Shown here: piece after piece, positions 14,702 to 23,454 of the stretch
Layout: every line of letters starts with the position of its first letter
How positions within the stretch are numbered: position 1 is the stretch's first letter
NCBI GenBank assembly: GCA_913058185.1
Contig: CAJXQX010000044.1
Span: 1-33,438, forward strand
Length of the DNA: 33,438 nucleotides
Source: an uncultured Verrucomicrobiota bacterium
Lineage (GTDB): Bacteria > Verrucomicrobiota > Verrucomicrobiia > Opitutales > Opitutaceae
Reading direction: 5' to 3'
Position numbers and translations under genes: made by a program
The notes under the pieces: model-generated
What the model saw: only the letters and a program-made list of their open reading frames with translations
Databases searched by the model: none
Told to the model about the DNA's origin: nothing

Positions 14702-16822
14702 TTATTCGATGACGAGACGGGTGTCAGTCAAAGTGAGGGTGTCTGTCTTTCCGTCGGGGCGATGGACCACGAGTTGACCCTCGTCATTGCGATAGGCCTG
14801 GATACGAGCCACCTTGTAACGGTCGGGTTCGGGCCACAATACCGAGAAGACTTCGTGTGTGGCGGCCAGCTTACGCGTGGTCAGAGTAAGATTGGCGTGA
14901 TCGCGCCACTCAGCAGTGACCCAAGCATAGGTTTCCTTGGAACGATACCGCGGATCTATGGGAGCCGGATATTCGTCGGTGATATCAGCAAACCAGGTAA
15001 GTGGAGGCGTGGCCATCACTGCCGATAGCGCGGCTTTTCCACCCACGATTCGGGCGGTTTGATCTCGGTTCTGCCAGCTCATGCCAAATTCGCCATGGAG
15101 TAACCACGATAGTTGAGAAGGGTAAGATGTTGTCACCTGATCGCGCACAATCACATAACGTTGATCGATAAAGACTAGGTCCCGTAAAACCTTCTTAAGA
15201 TGGTTCCCTGGTTGCATGGTATCGTAGGCCGTTTTGGCATCGCCCGTGGTCCACACGTAACGATCACCCACTTCAAATCTGGTGATTTCACCCGAGGCAT
15301 TCTTGTCCTGTTGCCGTTGGCCCAATCCATCGATGAGGACACCGTTTTTGGAACGAGTTTGCCAGGACCATGCTTTGTGATGGGGGGAACGGTGAAACTC
15401 TCGGTTAGCAGAATTGATGGCTAACCCTTCGCCATAGCCATTGATAATGAAGGTGTTTTGATCAGGGTGACTATGACTGTAAGACCCGTAGGGTGAACTC
15501 TTGAAAGTGATATGAATATCGTTCTCTGGGTCGCCCAAAGCGGAGTGCATAGACACCCAACCCACATCATCAAAAAAGTGAGAAGACGGTAATTCGGACA
15601 AGGGCGCCGGCTCTACCTTCGGGAATCGGCTGCCGATAAAGTTACGGATTAAAAACTCGCCAGCGGTGGGATAGGTGCGGGCCAGTGTCCCCATGCCCAT
15701 CAGAGCGGGCGATTCACGCGGATCGTCGCACAGTGCGGCGTAGGTCAGGAAATAACCATTTTGCTGAACCCGCCCCAGATGATTGAGGTAGTCGGCCATC
15801 ACGGGTTCCAAATTGAAATGCCCCGCGTTGGAGACGTCACCGAATGTCGTGTGGAGGTAAGGCTGGACGTTGTAGAGGGCGAAGTATCCGGTGTTCTTCC
15901 AGAAGGGAGAGGCGTAGGCGAGAGGATCATCAATGGCCAGAAGACCATCTTGGAAACCGGCGTGTTCGAAGGTGCCGCGCCAATAGGCGTTACCCTCGGC
16001 CCAACCTCCGGCATCACCGGCGAAGGGACTGAATTGGTCGCGGTAAAAGGTGTAGGAAAAATCATACCAATCATGGGCTTGCTCGGGCAGGTCGTCCCAA
16101 AGGGCGAGACCGGTGAGGCCAACCATGGCCATAAACCGAACAGGGTGACTAGAGGGCTTAACTTCGAGTGAATTTCGTTTGAGTCCAGCTATGTTGGACT
16201 TGCGAATCCAGCGCACGGTGCGTTCACCGCGCTCTTTAAAATGGGCCAAGACTTTGGCGCGTTCGGCCGCCGTCAATTCATCACGGAGCTGATCGTAGAC
16301 CATGGGGAGTTTGCGCCAGAGGCGGAAGTTTCCTTCGTCGTTGTAGTAAACGTCGGTAGCACCTGGAACTTCTCCGGATTCCCAGTCAGGGCCGAGAACC
16401 CAGTCGGTGGATGTGAGTAAAAACTCCTTCGCTTTCTCGAGATATTTTTCTTCATCCGTCACCAACCAAACGAGCGTAGCTGCTTCCGCAATTCCGGCGA
16501 TGTTGCCAGTAAGGTCCTGCACTCCACGCCAACGGTCGGTTTTGTGCGAATCGCGTTTGCTCGGTTCCGGGTCGCCGTAAGTGAGGGGATCTTCCGGATG
16601 AGGGAAGGACATGTAAGTCGCGTCTAAGTCGCGTTTGATCGCATCGAACGCAGCAAGCCCTTCCCCTGTGGTGCAGTAGGCTCGAAACGCATCTCGCTGA
16701 CCGGCGACCACCATGGTGCGTGGTCCACTGGCGGGAACTTGATATGGTGTGTCGGCGGAGAGGCACCCAGCGGTAGCCACTAACACCGACAAAGTGACGG
16801 GGAGAAATCGTTTAATATTCAC
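14702..16822 (-). CDS. Exported heparinase II/III-like polysaccharide lyase
   Basis: A likely 706-residue secreted or lipid-anchored lyase. I chose the GTG at 16820-16822: it lies 2 nt after the DUF2264 stop and yields a proper export signal (MNIKRFLPVTLSVLVATAGC, then LSAD). The upstream ATG at 16927 would overlap the previous gene by 100 bp and put the signal 36 residues in. A Cys at the end of the hydrophobic core suggests a possible lipoprotein. The N-terminal half is an (alpha/alpha)-toroid of the DUF4962 type (GDAGGWAEGNAYWRG). The C-terminal beta-sandwich has the heparinase II/III signature near residue 445 (GSYSHSHPDQNTF). Such enzymes cleave uronate-containing polysaccharides by beta-elimination, producing the unsaturated ends that GH88 removes. 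Exact PL family and substrate are open. Confidence 0.8.
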   Translation of the reverse strand: MNIKRFLPVTLSVLVATAGCLSADTPYQVPASGPRTMVVAGQRDAFRAYCTTGEGLAAFDAIKRDLDATYMSFPHPEDPLTYGDPEPSKRDSHKTDRWRGVQDLTGNIAGIAEAATLVWLVTDEEKYLEKAKEFLLTSTDWVLGPDWESGEVPGATDVYYNDEGNFRLWRKLPMVYDQLRDELTAAERAKVLAHFKERGERTVRWIRKSNIAGLKRNSLEVKPSSHPVRFMAMVGLTGLALWDDLPEQAHDWYDFSYTFYRDQFSPFAGDAGGWAEGNAYWRGTFEHAGFQDGLLAIDDPLAYASPFWKNTGYFALYNVQPYLHTTFGDVSNAGHFNLEPVMADYLNHLGRVQQNGYFLTYAALCDDPRESPALMGMGTLARTYPTAGEFLIRNFIGSRFPKVEPAPLSELPSSHFFDDVGWVSMHSALGDPENDIHITFKSSPYGSYSHSHPDQNTFIINGYGEGLAINSANREFHRSPHHKAWSWQTRSKNGVLIDGLGQRQQDKNASGEITRFEVGDRYVWTTGDAKTAYDTMQPGNHLKKVLRDLVFIDQRYVIVRDQVTTSYPSQLSWLLHGEFGMSWQNRDQTARIVGGKAALSAVMATPPLTWFADITDEYPAPIDPRYRSKETYAWVTAEWRDHANLTLTTRKLAATHEVFSVLWPEPDRYKVARIQAYRNDEGQLVVHRPDGKTDTLTLTDTRLVIE

Positions 16823-16824
16823 AA

Positions 16825-18720
16825 TCAGGAGGTGATTTGAGGAATGAGTTCGTGCTCGAGTGACCAATTTCCGAGCGAAGGATGCTGGAATTCGATTTGT
16901 CCCGGTTGAGATGAAACGATTGTCCATGCTTGAGCTTCTTCGCGGTCTGATCCGACCCAGGCGAGAGCGACTAATACTCCCGTTTCGCCAGCGGCATGAC
17001 CGTTTGAATCGGTATGGGCCACGGCCGTGGTATGGAAAGGCCGGCGCAAGTGCGTCCGCAAAGTCGAATCATCGAGGCGTTTTTCCCAATCGTGGCCAGT
17101 GAAGCCGTGGAGAGGATGCAGGATGGAACCTTGGCCTTCCGACCAAACGGATAGCAGGTCATTTTTCGCGGATTTTTTGAGCGTAGCAGGATCAGCAGAA
17201 CTCAGCGCATATCCACCGACCCGTAATACGGCCGGTTGGCGATTTTCGAATGCGTGAATTTGGAAAATCCATCCCGCCTTCCACCAGACTCCGGTATCGA
17301 CACTGCAATTGGTCTGTCCCGGTTTGAATCCCAGATTGTAAACGTAGCGAACGTGGTCTTCTTCCATCTCAACCGTGACGGTTGAGTGGCGGCCGAACAC
17401 TCGGCCATCAGGGATCTCCATAGTCAACGCCGAGTCCGGCGACCAGTTGGTTGGGTTAGGACGAGCGAGGGTGAAATCGACCCCGGTGCGATAGGCAGTC
17501 TTGCTCCATTTCCAAGCTCCATAACGCAGATTCACATTGGAGATTTGAGAACCGGAGTTGATGATCTCAACTTCGCCCCCGACACTGCGAACGGTGAGCC
17601 CGGCCGTGGGAATGTTGCAGGTGTGGTCACCGAGTTCGGAAGGTAATGGTTCTTCCGGAGCATGCCAAAATTCGTGATCAGGTGGAAGTAAAAGAGGAGA
17701 TAGTCCTTTTGCCGACCAATAGGGTGAGCCACCGCAGGAATAGGTTTCTCCGAGGTCAGGGAACTCATCGAGCCAACCCATCGAGAGCAGACCTTGCGAT
17801 TGTTGGATCGGATGGCGGAGGAAGAAATCGAAATTACGGGTGCAGAGACGTCGTAGCTGACCGAGCGGTAAGTCGGTGGCATCCAGGGCCACGGCGAGAC
17901 CGAAGACGTTTATGCCATTGAAGCGGTAGGTGATCGAACGTCCGAAAGCCGGATGTTCACCGGAAGCGGCGAAGAAGTGGCGGTAGTCCCGCACAAACGG
18001 ACGAGCCCAATCCTTCCAACGTTGAGCTCTAGCGGGATTAACATGGCCGTGAAGGCGAGCCCACCAGAGGCCGTAAAAATGAAATGCGTAGGCGTTGTAA
18101 TGATCGTATGCTTGATTGATGCCATCTTCAAACCAGCCCCCACCGCGATGCATGCCTTCGAGGCGATCCAGGAAGGTGTCGATCACGATGCGGTCGGTCG
18201 ATCGACCGTAACCTTTTGTAATGAGGAATTCCAGAATGTGGACCCCCATGAAGTAATGATTGTTGTTTACGATGCCATTGCCGCGCGCGGTTCCGAGCCA
18301 TTGCGCGACTTGATCCTTGTGCGCCTGACTGAGTGGCTCCCACAAAACCTCAGGAGCAATTTGGAGTGCGATTGCTAACAGACCAATCTCAACGTGATGT
18401 TGGTGGTAGTTGGCATCTGGACCCCAATAGTCAGGACTATTCGGGTCGGACCCAACGGCTAGTCCGTTGCGGAACCATTCACCGAGAGTCCGCCGCAAGT
18501 CTTCATCATCAGGATGATCAGCGCTCTGAAGCCAGTGCGCAGCGAGAAGCAGAGGACGGGCGAAAGACTCGAGCCTATCTGCTTGGACGTCGTGATCACT
18601 GACTTGGCCTTCGATCGGAATATCGGCGGCACCGGGCGCCATGAAAGGCACCAGCGGCTCTAATAGACTCCGAGTCTGATTTTGCCAGTGACGGTAAGCG
18701 GGAGGAAGATCGATAGACAT
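16825..18720 (-). CDS. DUF2264-domain protein
   Basis: A 631-residue protein of the DUF2264 family, recognised from DHDVQADRLESFARPLLLAAHW near the N-terminus, GPDANYHQHHVEIGLLAIAL, NNHYFMGVHILEFL, GGGWFEDGINQAYDHYNAYAFHFYGL and GRSITYRFNG. ATG at 18718-18720 (MSIDLPPAYRHW) is preferred because it starts at the domain and 25 bp after the previous gene's stop; an upstream ATG at 18801 would add 27 residues inside that gene. No signal peptide, so probably cytoplasmic. DUF2264 has no settled function; its predicted helical-toroid region followed by a beta-rich part resembles polysaccharide lyases and glycosidases. Sitting right before the heparinase-like lyase in the operon, it is a strong candidate for an enzyme acting on imported uronate oligosaccharides. 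Confidence 0.8.
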   Translation of the reverse strand: MSIDLPPAYRHWQNQTRSLLEPLVPFMAPGAADIPIEGQVSDHDVQADRLESFARPLLLAAHWLQSADHPDDEDLRRTLGEWFRNGLAVGSDPNSPDYWGPDANYHQHHVEIGLLAIALQIAPEVLWEPLSQAHKDQVAQWLGTARGNGIVNNNHYFMGVHILEFLITKGYGRSTDRIVIDTFLDRLEGMHRGGGWFEDGINQAYDHYNAYAFHFYGLWWARLHGHVNPARAQRWKDWARPFVRDYRHFFAASGEHPAFGRSITYRFNGINVFGLAVALDATDLPLGQLRRLCTRNFDFFLRHPIQQSQGLLSMGWLDEFPDLGETYSCGGSPYWSAKGLSPLLLPPDHEFWHAPEEPLPSELGDHTCNIPTAGLTVRSVGGEVEIINSGSQISNVNLRYGAWKWSKTAYRTGVDFTLARPNPTNWSPDSALTMEIPDGRVFGRHSTVTVEMEEDHVRYVYNLGFKPGQTNCSVDTGVWWKAGWIFQIHAFENRQPAVLRVGGYALSSADPATLKKSAKNDLLSVWSEGQGSILHPLHGFTGHDWEKRLDDSTLRTHLRRPFHTTAVAHTDSNGHAAGETGVLVALAWVGSDREEAQAWTIVSSQPGQIEFQHPSLGNWSLEHELIPQITS

Positions 18721-18745
18721 TATCGGTAAAATTCGGATCGGGTAG

Positions 18746-19750
18746 TTAAGTGGAATGATCGTAAACGACGGGAGTGATTTGGCCGGAGAGTTCCTCTCCA
18801 TTCAGATACGCGGCTAGGTTCAATAAGCCGTGGGCACCGGCATCTCTGCGGCGATCTGACGTTGGGCCTGCTAAATGCGGTGATAGTGAAACATTGCTCA
18901 GCCCGCGGAACCCAGAGTCTGCCGGCAGTGGTTCCTGAGAGAATACATCCAAACCGATGGAAATCTCTCCTTCCCGAGCGATTTTTTCCAACGCGATTTC
19001 ATCAACGGTGGCTCCACGTCCGACATTTACAAAAACACTGCCTGGGCGAAGGAGTCGAAGGTGGTCTTCCCCGATCGAGCGACGGGTTTCTTCGATCAGG
19101 GGGGCGAGTTCGACGATGACGTCGTGTTCGCTCATTAACTCGTCCAACGACGCGATTGAGCGGACATTGTCAGCGATACCTTTTTCAGGATTCATATCTG
19201 GTGCGAGAACGCCTATGTTGCAGCCAAATGGGCGCAACAGCTCGATCAGTGAGTGAGCCACGCGACCATAACCACGAAGCCCTACGCGTCGGCCAAACAG
19301 GGAGGCGGTTTGACTAGTGCGTGCTTTCCAAGCACCATGAACGTGCATTTGCACCGCCCAGTGAGGGGAGCGTCGCAAACAACTCAATACATGAAGCAGT
19401 GCGCCTTCCGCGACGGTTCGACTGATGGAATGTCCCCAGTTGGTGACGACAAGACTATCGGTGATATGCTGACGGGTAACGAGTTTCTTAACCGATCCGG
19501 CGAGGTAGCACACGTAACGGAGCGCAGGTGGCAAGACGTCGGGAAGGGGAGGCGTCTTCCAGCATGAGACCAGTATCTCTGGATTAATCTCACGCAGACG
19601 CTCGTGCCACTCTTCCAACGAAATGTCCGATGGATCGATGTGAGTGTGCGGTTTTGAATAGGAGAGGAGTTCGTCGTGCATGCCGGCCGGAAGAAACTCG
19701 CGAGTTTCGATATCCGTTAGGCATTCGAGGAGAGGTTTGGGGGTAAACAT
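18746..19750 (-). CDS. D-2-hydroxyacid dehydrogenase (PGDH/glyoxylate reductase-like)
   Basis: A 334-residue NAD(P)-dependent D-isomer 2-hydroxyacid dehydrogenase. The nucleotide-binding motif is RVGLRGYGRVA, where the last Gly of the usual GxGxxG is Ala. The catalytic triad is visible: Arg in NVGRGATVDE, Glu in DVFSQEPLP and His in SPHLAGPT. The start is taken at the ATG 19748-19750 (MFTPKPLLECL), two bases after the manA stop; an ATG at 19771 would overlap manA. Family members reduce 2-keto acids such as hydroxypyruvate, glyoxylate or 2-ketogluconate. Within this operon a sugar-derived 2-keto acid is the likely substrate, and it may pair with the IdnO-like SDR. Confidence 0.83.
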   Translation of the reverse strand: MFTPKPLLECLTDIETREFLPAGMHDELLSYSKPHTHIDPSDISLEEWHERLREINPEILVSCWKTPPLPDVLPPALRYVCYLAGSVKKLVTRQHITDSLVVTNWGHSISRTVAEGALLHVLSCLRRSPHWAVQMHVHGAWKARTSQTASLFGRRVGLRGYGRVAHSLIELLRPFGCNIGVLAPDMNPEKGIADNVRSIASLDELMSEHDVIVELAPLIEETRRSIGEDHLRLLRPGSVFVNVGRGATVDEIALEKIAREGEISIGLDVFSQEPLPADSGFRGLSNVSLSPHLAGPTSDRRRDAGAHGLLNLAAYLNGEELSGQITPVVYDHST

Positions 19751-19752
19751 GT

Positions 19753-20847
19753 TCAAGCAGGAGGTAGGCACTCGAGGATCCGAGCAGATGGAGTGCGGGG
19801 GGTAATCTGCAGATCGGTCAGACCCGCAGGGGTGAAAAATTTGTCGTAAGTTTTTAGATGGTGAGTCTTGCCACCTGCGCTTACTTCAACTTCTCCGGCC
19901 GTGACGATATTGATCGAAAACGTGTCGGAGGATTTGGAAAAACTGTCCGCGACATGAGTCTGACCGACGCGGAAGCACGACGTCTTATCGGTGCCAATCA
20001 ATGTCTCCTGCCAAGACTCCGAGCTAAGCGCGGTGCGGTCGGAGGGAGCGCAAGCGAACTTGGTCGCCACGGATTCGAGCGGATAGGCGGACTGGTCCAC
20101 CATGGAGAGTCCAAAATCTACGTCGCGCCCCATGAAACGGGCAGCCTCTGGTAACACGTATCCGGCTCGCTCAAACTCAAATCTAATGGCAAAATCGGTG
20201 GGCTCCTGAATCTCTACCATGAATAAACCCTCGCCAAGGGCATGGGGTGTTCCGCCGGGAATGAAATAGGTGTCTCCGGGTTTTACCGGGATCTTATCGA
20301 AACAAGCTTCAAGGGCGGCAATGTCCTGGGTTTCAATCCAGTGCCGTAGATCATTCTGATCGGGCGGTCGCTGAAACCCGACGTAGATGAAGGGATCGGT
20401 GACATCTTCTCGGACCGAAAGGATGTGGTAGGCCTCGGTTTTTCCACTCGGGGAGTTTAGCACCCGCCGAGCAAACTCATTGGAAGGATGGCATTGGAAA
20501 TGGAGTCGGATTGCTGAATCTAAAAACTTGATAAGCAGCATGGGAGAAACGCCGTGTTTCTCCACGTGATCGGCTCCCAAAAAGTAAGTGGGATCTGATT
20601 CCAGTAAGGCTTTAAAGTCGTGGATTTCGTCGCTGACTAAAACCTGAGAGACTCCTTCTTGCACCGATTCGCGTCCCCGGTTTACGGCGCGTGTCATGGA
20701 GCCAATCCAGTCCTCCGAGAAATGAGAATCATCCGGGGCTGGTTTACCGGCCAATCGATCCAGCGTCGCTCCACCCGGATAAGTCCGCCAGACGCGATTT
20801 TGCGGCAAGAGGACTAACTGGTCGTGTAGAGGTTTAATGGATACCAT
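19753..20847 (-). CDS. manA: Mannose-6-phosphate isomerase, class I
   Basis: A 364-residue cupin-type metal isomerase that interconverts mannose-6-phosphate and fructose-6-phosphate. Zinc ligands are all in place: Gln118 and His120 in HFQCHPSNEF, Glu138 in GKTEAYHIL and His202 in GGTPHALGEG. Length fits the short class-I form. It lies 8 bp after the IdnO-like SDR start-to-stop chain and directly before the hydroxyacid dehydrogenase, so it is an operon member. Its presence could mean the glycan carries mannose, or that this paralogue acts on another phosphorylated or free aldose; sequence cannot decide. Confidence 0.85.
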   Translation of the reverse strand: MVSIKPLHDQLVLLPQNRVWRTYPGGATLDRLAGKPAPDDSHFSEDWIGSMTRAVNRGRESVQEGVSQVLVSDEIHDFKALLESDPTYFLGADHVEKHGVSPMLLIKFLDSAIRLHFQCHPSNEFARRVLNSPSGKTEAYHILSVREDVTDPFIYVGFQRPPDQNDLRHWIETQDIAALEACFDKIPVKPGDTYFIPGGTPHALGEGLFMVEIQEPTDFAIRFEFERAGYVLPEAARFMGRDVDFGLSMVDQSAYPLESVATKFACAPSDRTALSSESWQETLIGTDKTSCFRVGQTHVADSFSKSSDTFSINIVTAGEVEVSAGGKTHHLKTYDKFFTPAGLTDLQITPRTPSARILECLPPA

Positions 20848-20855
20848 GGCAAAAA

Positions 20856-21617
20856 TCAGATTACGGCAGTTAGACCGCCATCGAGCATCAGAATCTGACC
20901 ATTGAGGAAATCAGAAGCGGGGCTCGCCATGTAGACTGCTGCGCCGGTGAGGTCGGACACCTTGCCCCAACGACCGGCTGGAGTGCGGCCCTTGATCCAG
21001 CCATCAAATTTTTCGTCAGCCATCAAGGGGGCAGTGAGTTCGGTCGCGATGTAACCGGGACCGATACCATTGATCTGAATATTGTGCTGGGCCCATTCAC
21101 CACACATCGCTCGAGTGAGCATTTGTAGTCCACCCTTGGCGGCCGCGTAGTTGCCCGTCGTGGGTCGAGCGAGCTCACTCATGAGTGAGCATATGTTGAT
21201 AATTTTACCTGCTCGAGACTCGATCATGGCCGGGGCAAAAGCCCGGCTGACGAGAAAGGCACTGGTGAGGTTGGTCGAAAGGACGGTCTCCCAATCCGCC
21301 AGGGACATGTCGATCAGAGGCGAACGTCTTTGGATGCCGGCGTTATTAACCAACACATCAATGGGGCCGATGGTATTGGCGGCGGCGGTCACTTCACTCT
21401 CAGAGGTGACGTCGAACGGACAACCGGTAACGGCCAAGCCGGCCGCTTTTAATTCGGCTACGGCAGCGTCCAGTTTTGCGGTATCGCGTCCATTTAGAAC
21501 CACCTCGGCGCCCGAATGCGCCAAAGCGCTGGCCAACGCTTTTCCAATGCCCTGGGAAGAGCCGGTGATAAGTGCTTTTCGGCCTTGGAGGCTGAAGTTC
21601 GGTGCGGAATTATTCAT
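20856..21617 (-). CDS. IdnO-like SDR (gluconate 5-dehydrogenase family)
   Basis: A 253-residue SDR. ATG at 21615-21617 follows the symporter stop by 4 bp; a TTG at 21620 could add one residue. Motifs are TGSSQGIGKALA, NNAGIQRRSPLIDM, IINICSLMSELARPTTGNYAAAKGG (catalytic Ser and YxxxK) and NGIGPGYIATELT. The NNAGIQRR, INICS-SEL and GRWGK/SDFLNGQ strings match the E. coli gluconate 5-dehydrogenase IdnO as I recall it, more than a generic FabG. IdnO reduces 5-keto-D-gluconate. Related enzymes (KduD) act on 2,5-diketo-3-deoxygluconate from uronate breakdown. In an operon with an exported uronate lyase the KduD-type role is plausible; the two cannot be separated by eye. Confidence 0.85.
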   Translation of the reverse strand: MNNSAPNFSLQGRKALITGSSQGIGKALASALAHSGAEVVLNGRDTAKLDAAVAELKAAGLAVTGCPFDVTSESEVTAAANTIGPIDVLVNNAGIQRRSPLIDMSLADWETVLSTNLTSAFLVSRAFAPAMIESRAGKIINICSLMSELARPTTGNYAAAKGGLQMLTRAMCGEWAQHNIQINGIGPGYIATELTAPLMADEKFDGWIKGRTPAGRWGKVSDLTGAAVYMASPASDFLNGQILMLDGGLTAVI

Positions 21618-21621
21618 CAAG

Positions 21622-23370
21622 TCAGGTCGGTTCTTCGCCCTTTGAATGGCGGACCAGTAATGTGCCGATCCCCATCACCGTGAGTCCGCAGAATACAAAG
21701 GATAGTCGTCCCAGCGGAGGGTTGGGAATCAAGGTCATCAGTAAAACCACGGCGCCGTAGGGAATACAGAGCCAACCCATCATGCGGGCCTGTTTATTGT
21801 CGGATGAGGGAGCTGATTCCTCTTCGGCGTAGTTGACGGGTCTATCCACATTTTTGGAGAAGATTTCGATGTCCGCCTTAACCGCAGGATCCTGAAATTC
21901 GTAGAATCGACGGGTGAAGAGGAACCACGCTACACCGGCCCCGGTGATTGTGAATACGCCAATGCCTTGTTCCCAGTTCTGACGTTCCCATGTCGTAATT
22001 CCATCGGTGGAACCGAATATTCCGACAGCCCAATCGATATTAAGAAACGTGTTGGTTAGGAAACTGACAAAGAAGCAAACCACCAGCGTCGACCATCCAG
22101 TCCAACCCGGGGTCCGGCGGATGATTAATCCCAGCACGAGCGGAACCACATAAGGTAGGCTCACCAGGATTTGGAACTTCAACATCAGTTCGAACAGTGA
22201 GAGGCCCTTAATCTGGCTATAGAATATCGCGATCATGATCACGAGCAGTCCCAGCACGACGGTCACACTCTTACCGACATTGAGTAGTTCCTTGTCCGTG
22301 GCGTCGGGTCGAAGTATCGGTTGGTAGAAATTCTTGACGAAGATACCCGCATTTCGATTCAGCCCTGAATCCATCGAGGACATCGTGGCCGCAAAAATAC
22401 CTGCCGCCAAAAGCCCCATCATGCCAACCGGGAAAACGGTTTGGGCGATGGCGAAATAGGCACCTTCCGCCGGTTTACCCAAGCTGGGGAAAACGGTGCC
22501 TAGATCCGTGGGATTCATCGACTGAATCATGGGAGGAAGGAACCAAAAGAAGACGCCTCCCAAGAAAAGACACCCGGCGAGAATGCCGGCTTTTCGGGCA
22601 TGCTTACTGTCCTTCACGCAAAGATACCGGGACGCATCGTTGAGGTTGTTGGTCGACAGAAATTGTTTCAGGAAGATAGCGACACACCAAAACAGGAGAT
22701 AATCATCAGTGAAGAGCTTACCCATATCCAGCCGCGTGGTGCTTAGTTTCTCCACGACCGTGTGAAAGCCGCCGGCGTGAGCCACCGCGAGCACTGCGGT
22801 GATTATCGTGATGGGGATGAGGATAAGCACCTGCACGAAGTCACTGGCGATAACCGCCCAACTTCCACCCAAGAGAGACATCAGGAGCACACAAAGTCCG
22901 GTAATGACGATGGTGATTTTTACATCAAATCCGAATGCAGCTGAGAAAAAGATACCCATGCCGTAGAGCCAGATTCCTCCCGTCATCAACTGCAGCGGCA
23001 TGATAATCCACGTGAAGGTTTGTTCGCTACCTCGCCCAAACCGTTGCTTGACCGCTTCCATCGAAGTAATCACCCGCAGCTGTCGCATTTTGGGGCCAAA
23101 GTAGACCGCGTTGAAAAAGAAGCCCACGGCGTTGGCGACAAAGATCACCATGATGGGCCATCCATCCAAGTAAGCGCGACTGGATGCACCGGTGAAGGTC
23201 CAAGCGCTGAATGATACCATGAAGGCTGATCCTCCAGCCATCCACCACATCACCTGTCCGCCACTCCGGAAATAACTGCCGACATCTGAAACGAAGTGCC
23301 GGAATACCCAGCTGATCGTCAGCATGAAAACAAAGTAGAGAGCGAGAACAGCGAGGTCGTAAGGTGTCAT
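21622..23370 (-). CDS. Sodium:solute symporter (SSS/SGLT family)
   Basis: A 582-residue inner-membrane transporter with about 13-14 hydrophobic segments, starting MTPYDLAVLALYFVFMLTISWVF. The core contains WWMAGGSAFMVSFSAWTFTGASS (first inverted-repeat helix), WAVIASDFVQVLILIP and GLLAAGIFAATMSSMDSGLNRNAGIF, which are typical of the SSS family; the last holds the conserved Ser/Ser sodium-site region. The protein should bring a sugar or uronate oligomer across the inner membrane with Na+. It is the first gene of the seven-gene operon and is preceded by the 17-bp operator candidate 21 bp before its ATG. No Shine-Dalgarno sequence is visible. Confidence 0.92.
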   Translation of the reverse strand: MTPYDLAVLALYFVFMLTISWVFRHFVSDVGSYFRSGGQVMWWMAGGSAFMVSFSAWTFTGASSRAYLDGWPIMVIFVANAVGFFFNAVYFGPKMRQLRVITSMEAVKQRFGRGSEQTFTWIIMPLQLMTGGIWLYGMGIFFSAAFGFDVKITIVITGLCVLLMSLLGGSWAVIASDFVQVLILIPITIITAVLAVAHAGGFHTVVEKLSTTRLDMGKLFTDDYLLFWCVAIFLKQFLSTNNLNDASRYLCVKDSKHARKAGILAGCLFLGGVFFWFLPPMIQSMNPTDLGTVFPSLGKPAEGAYFAIAQTVFPVGMMGLLAAGIFAATMSSMDSGLNRNAGIFVKNFYQPILRPDATDKELLNVGKSVTVVLGLLVIMIAIFYSQIKGLSLFELMLKFQILVSLPYVVPLVLGLIIRRTPGWTGWSTLVVCFFVSFLTNTFLNIDWAVGIFGSTDGITTWERQNWEQGIGVFTITGAGVAWFLFTRRFYEFQDPAVKADIEIFSKNVDRPVNYAEEESAPSSDNKQARMMGWLCIPYGAVVLLMTLIPNPPLGRLSFVFCGLTVMGIGTLLVRHSKGEEPT

Positions 23371-23391
23371 GGGGTAGAAAACCCAATCGGA

Positions 23392-23408
23392 GATTAATAA
23401 TTATGAAT
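23392..23408 (-). promoter_or_regulatory. Operator candidate, copy 2 of the 17-bp repeated box
   Basis: The minus strand reads ATTCATAATTATTAATC, identical over 17 of 17 bases to 6916-6932 before the TonB receptor. It lies 21 bp upstream of the symporter ATG and 46 bp downstream of the lacI-type stop codon. A clear -35/-10 pair could not be fixed here, but CATAAT within the box is a -10-like match. Confidence 0.55.
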
Positions 23409-23454
23409 TCTCAACCACGAAATTGCCGCATAGGCGGATTTTTGGTCTTATTAA

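Noticed and set aside
16827-19765. ACCTCCTG words just before two start codons (lyase and hydroxyacid dehydrogenase)
   Set aside because: On the coding strand this is the complement of a Shine-Dalgarno sequence, not one, and it is explained by the last codons of the preceding genes.
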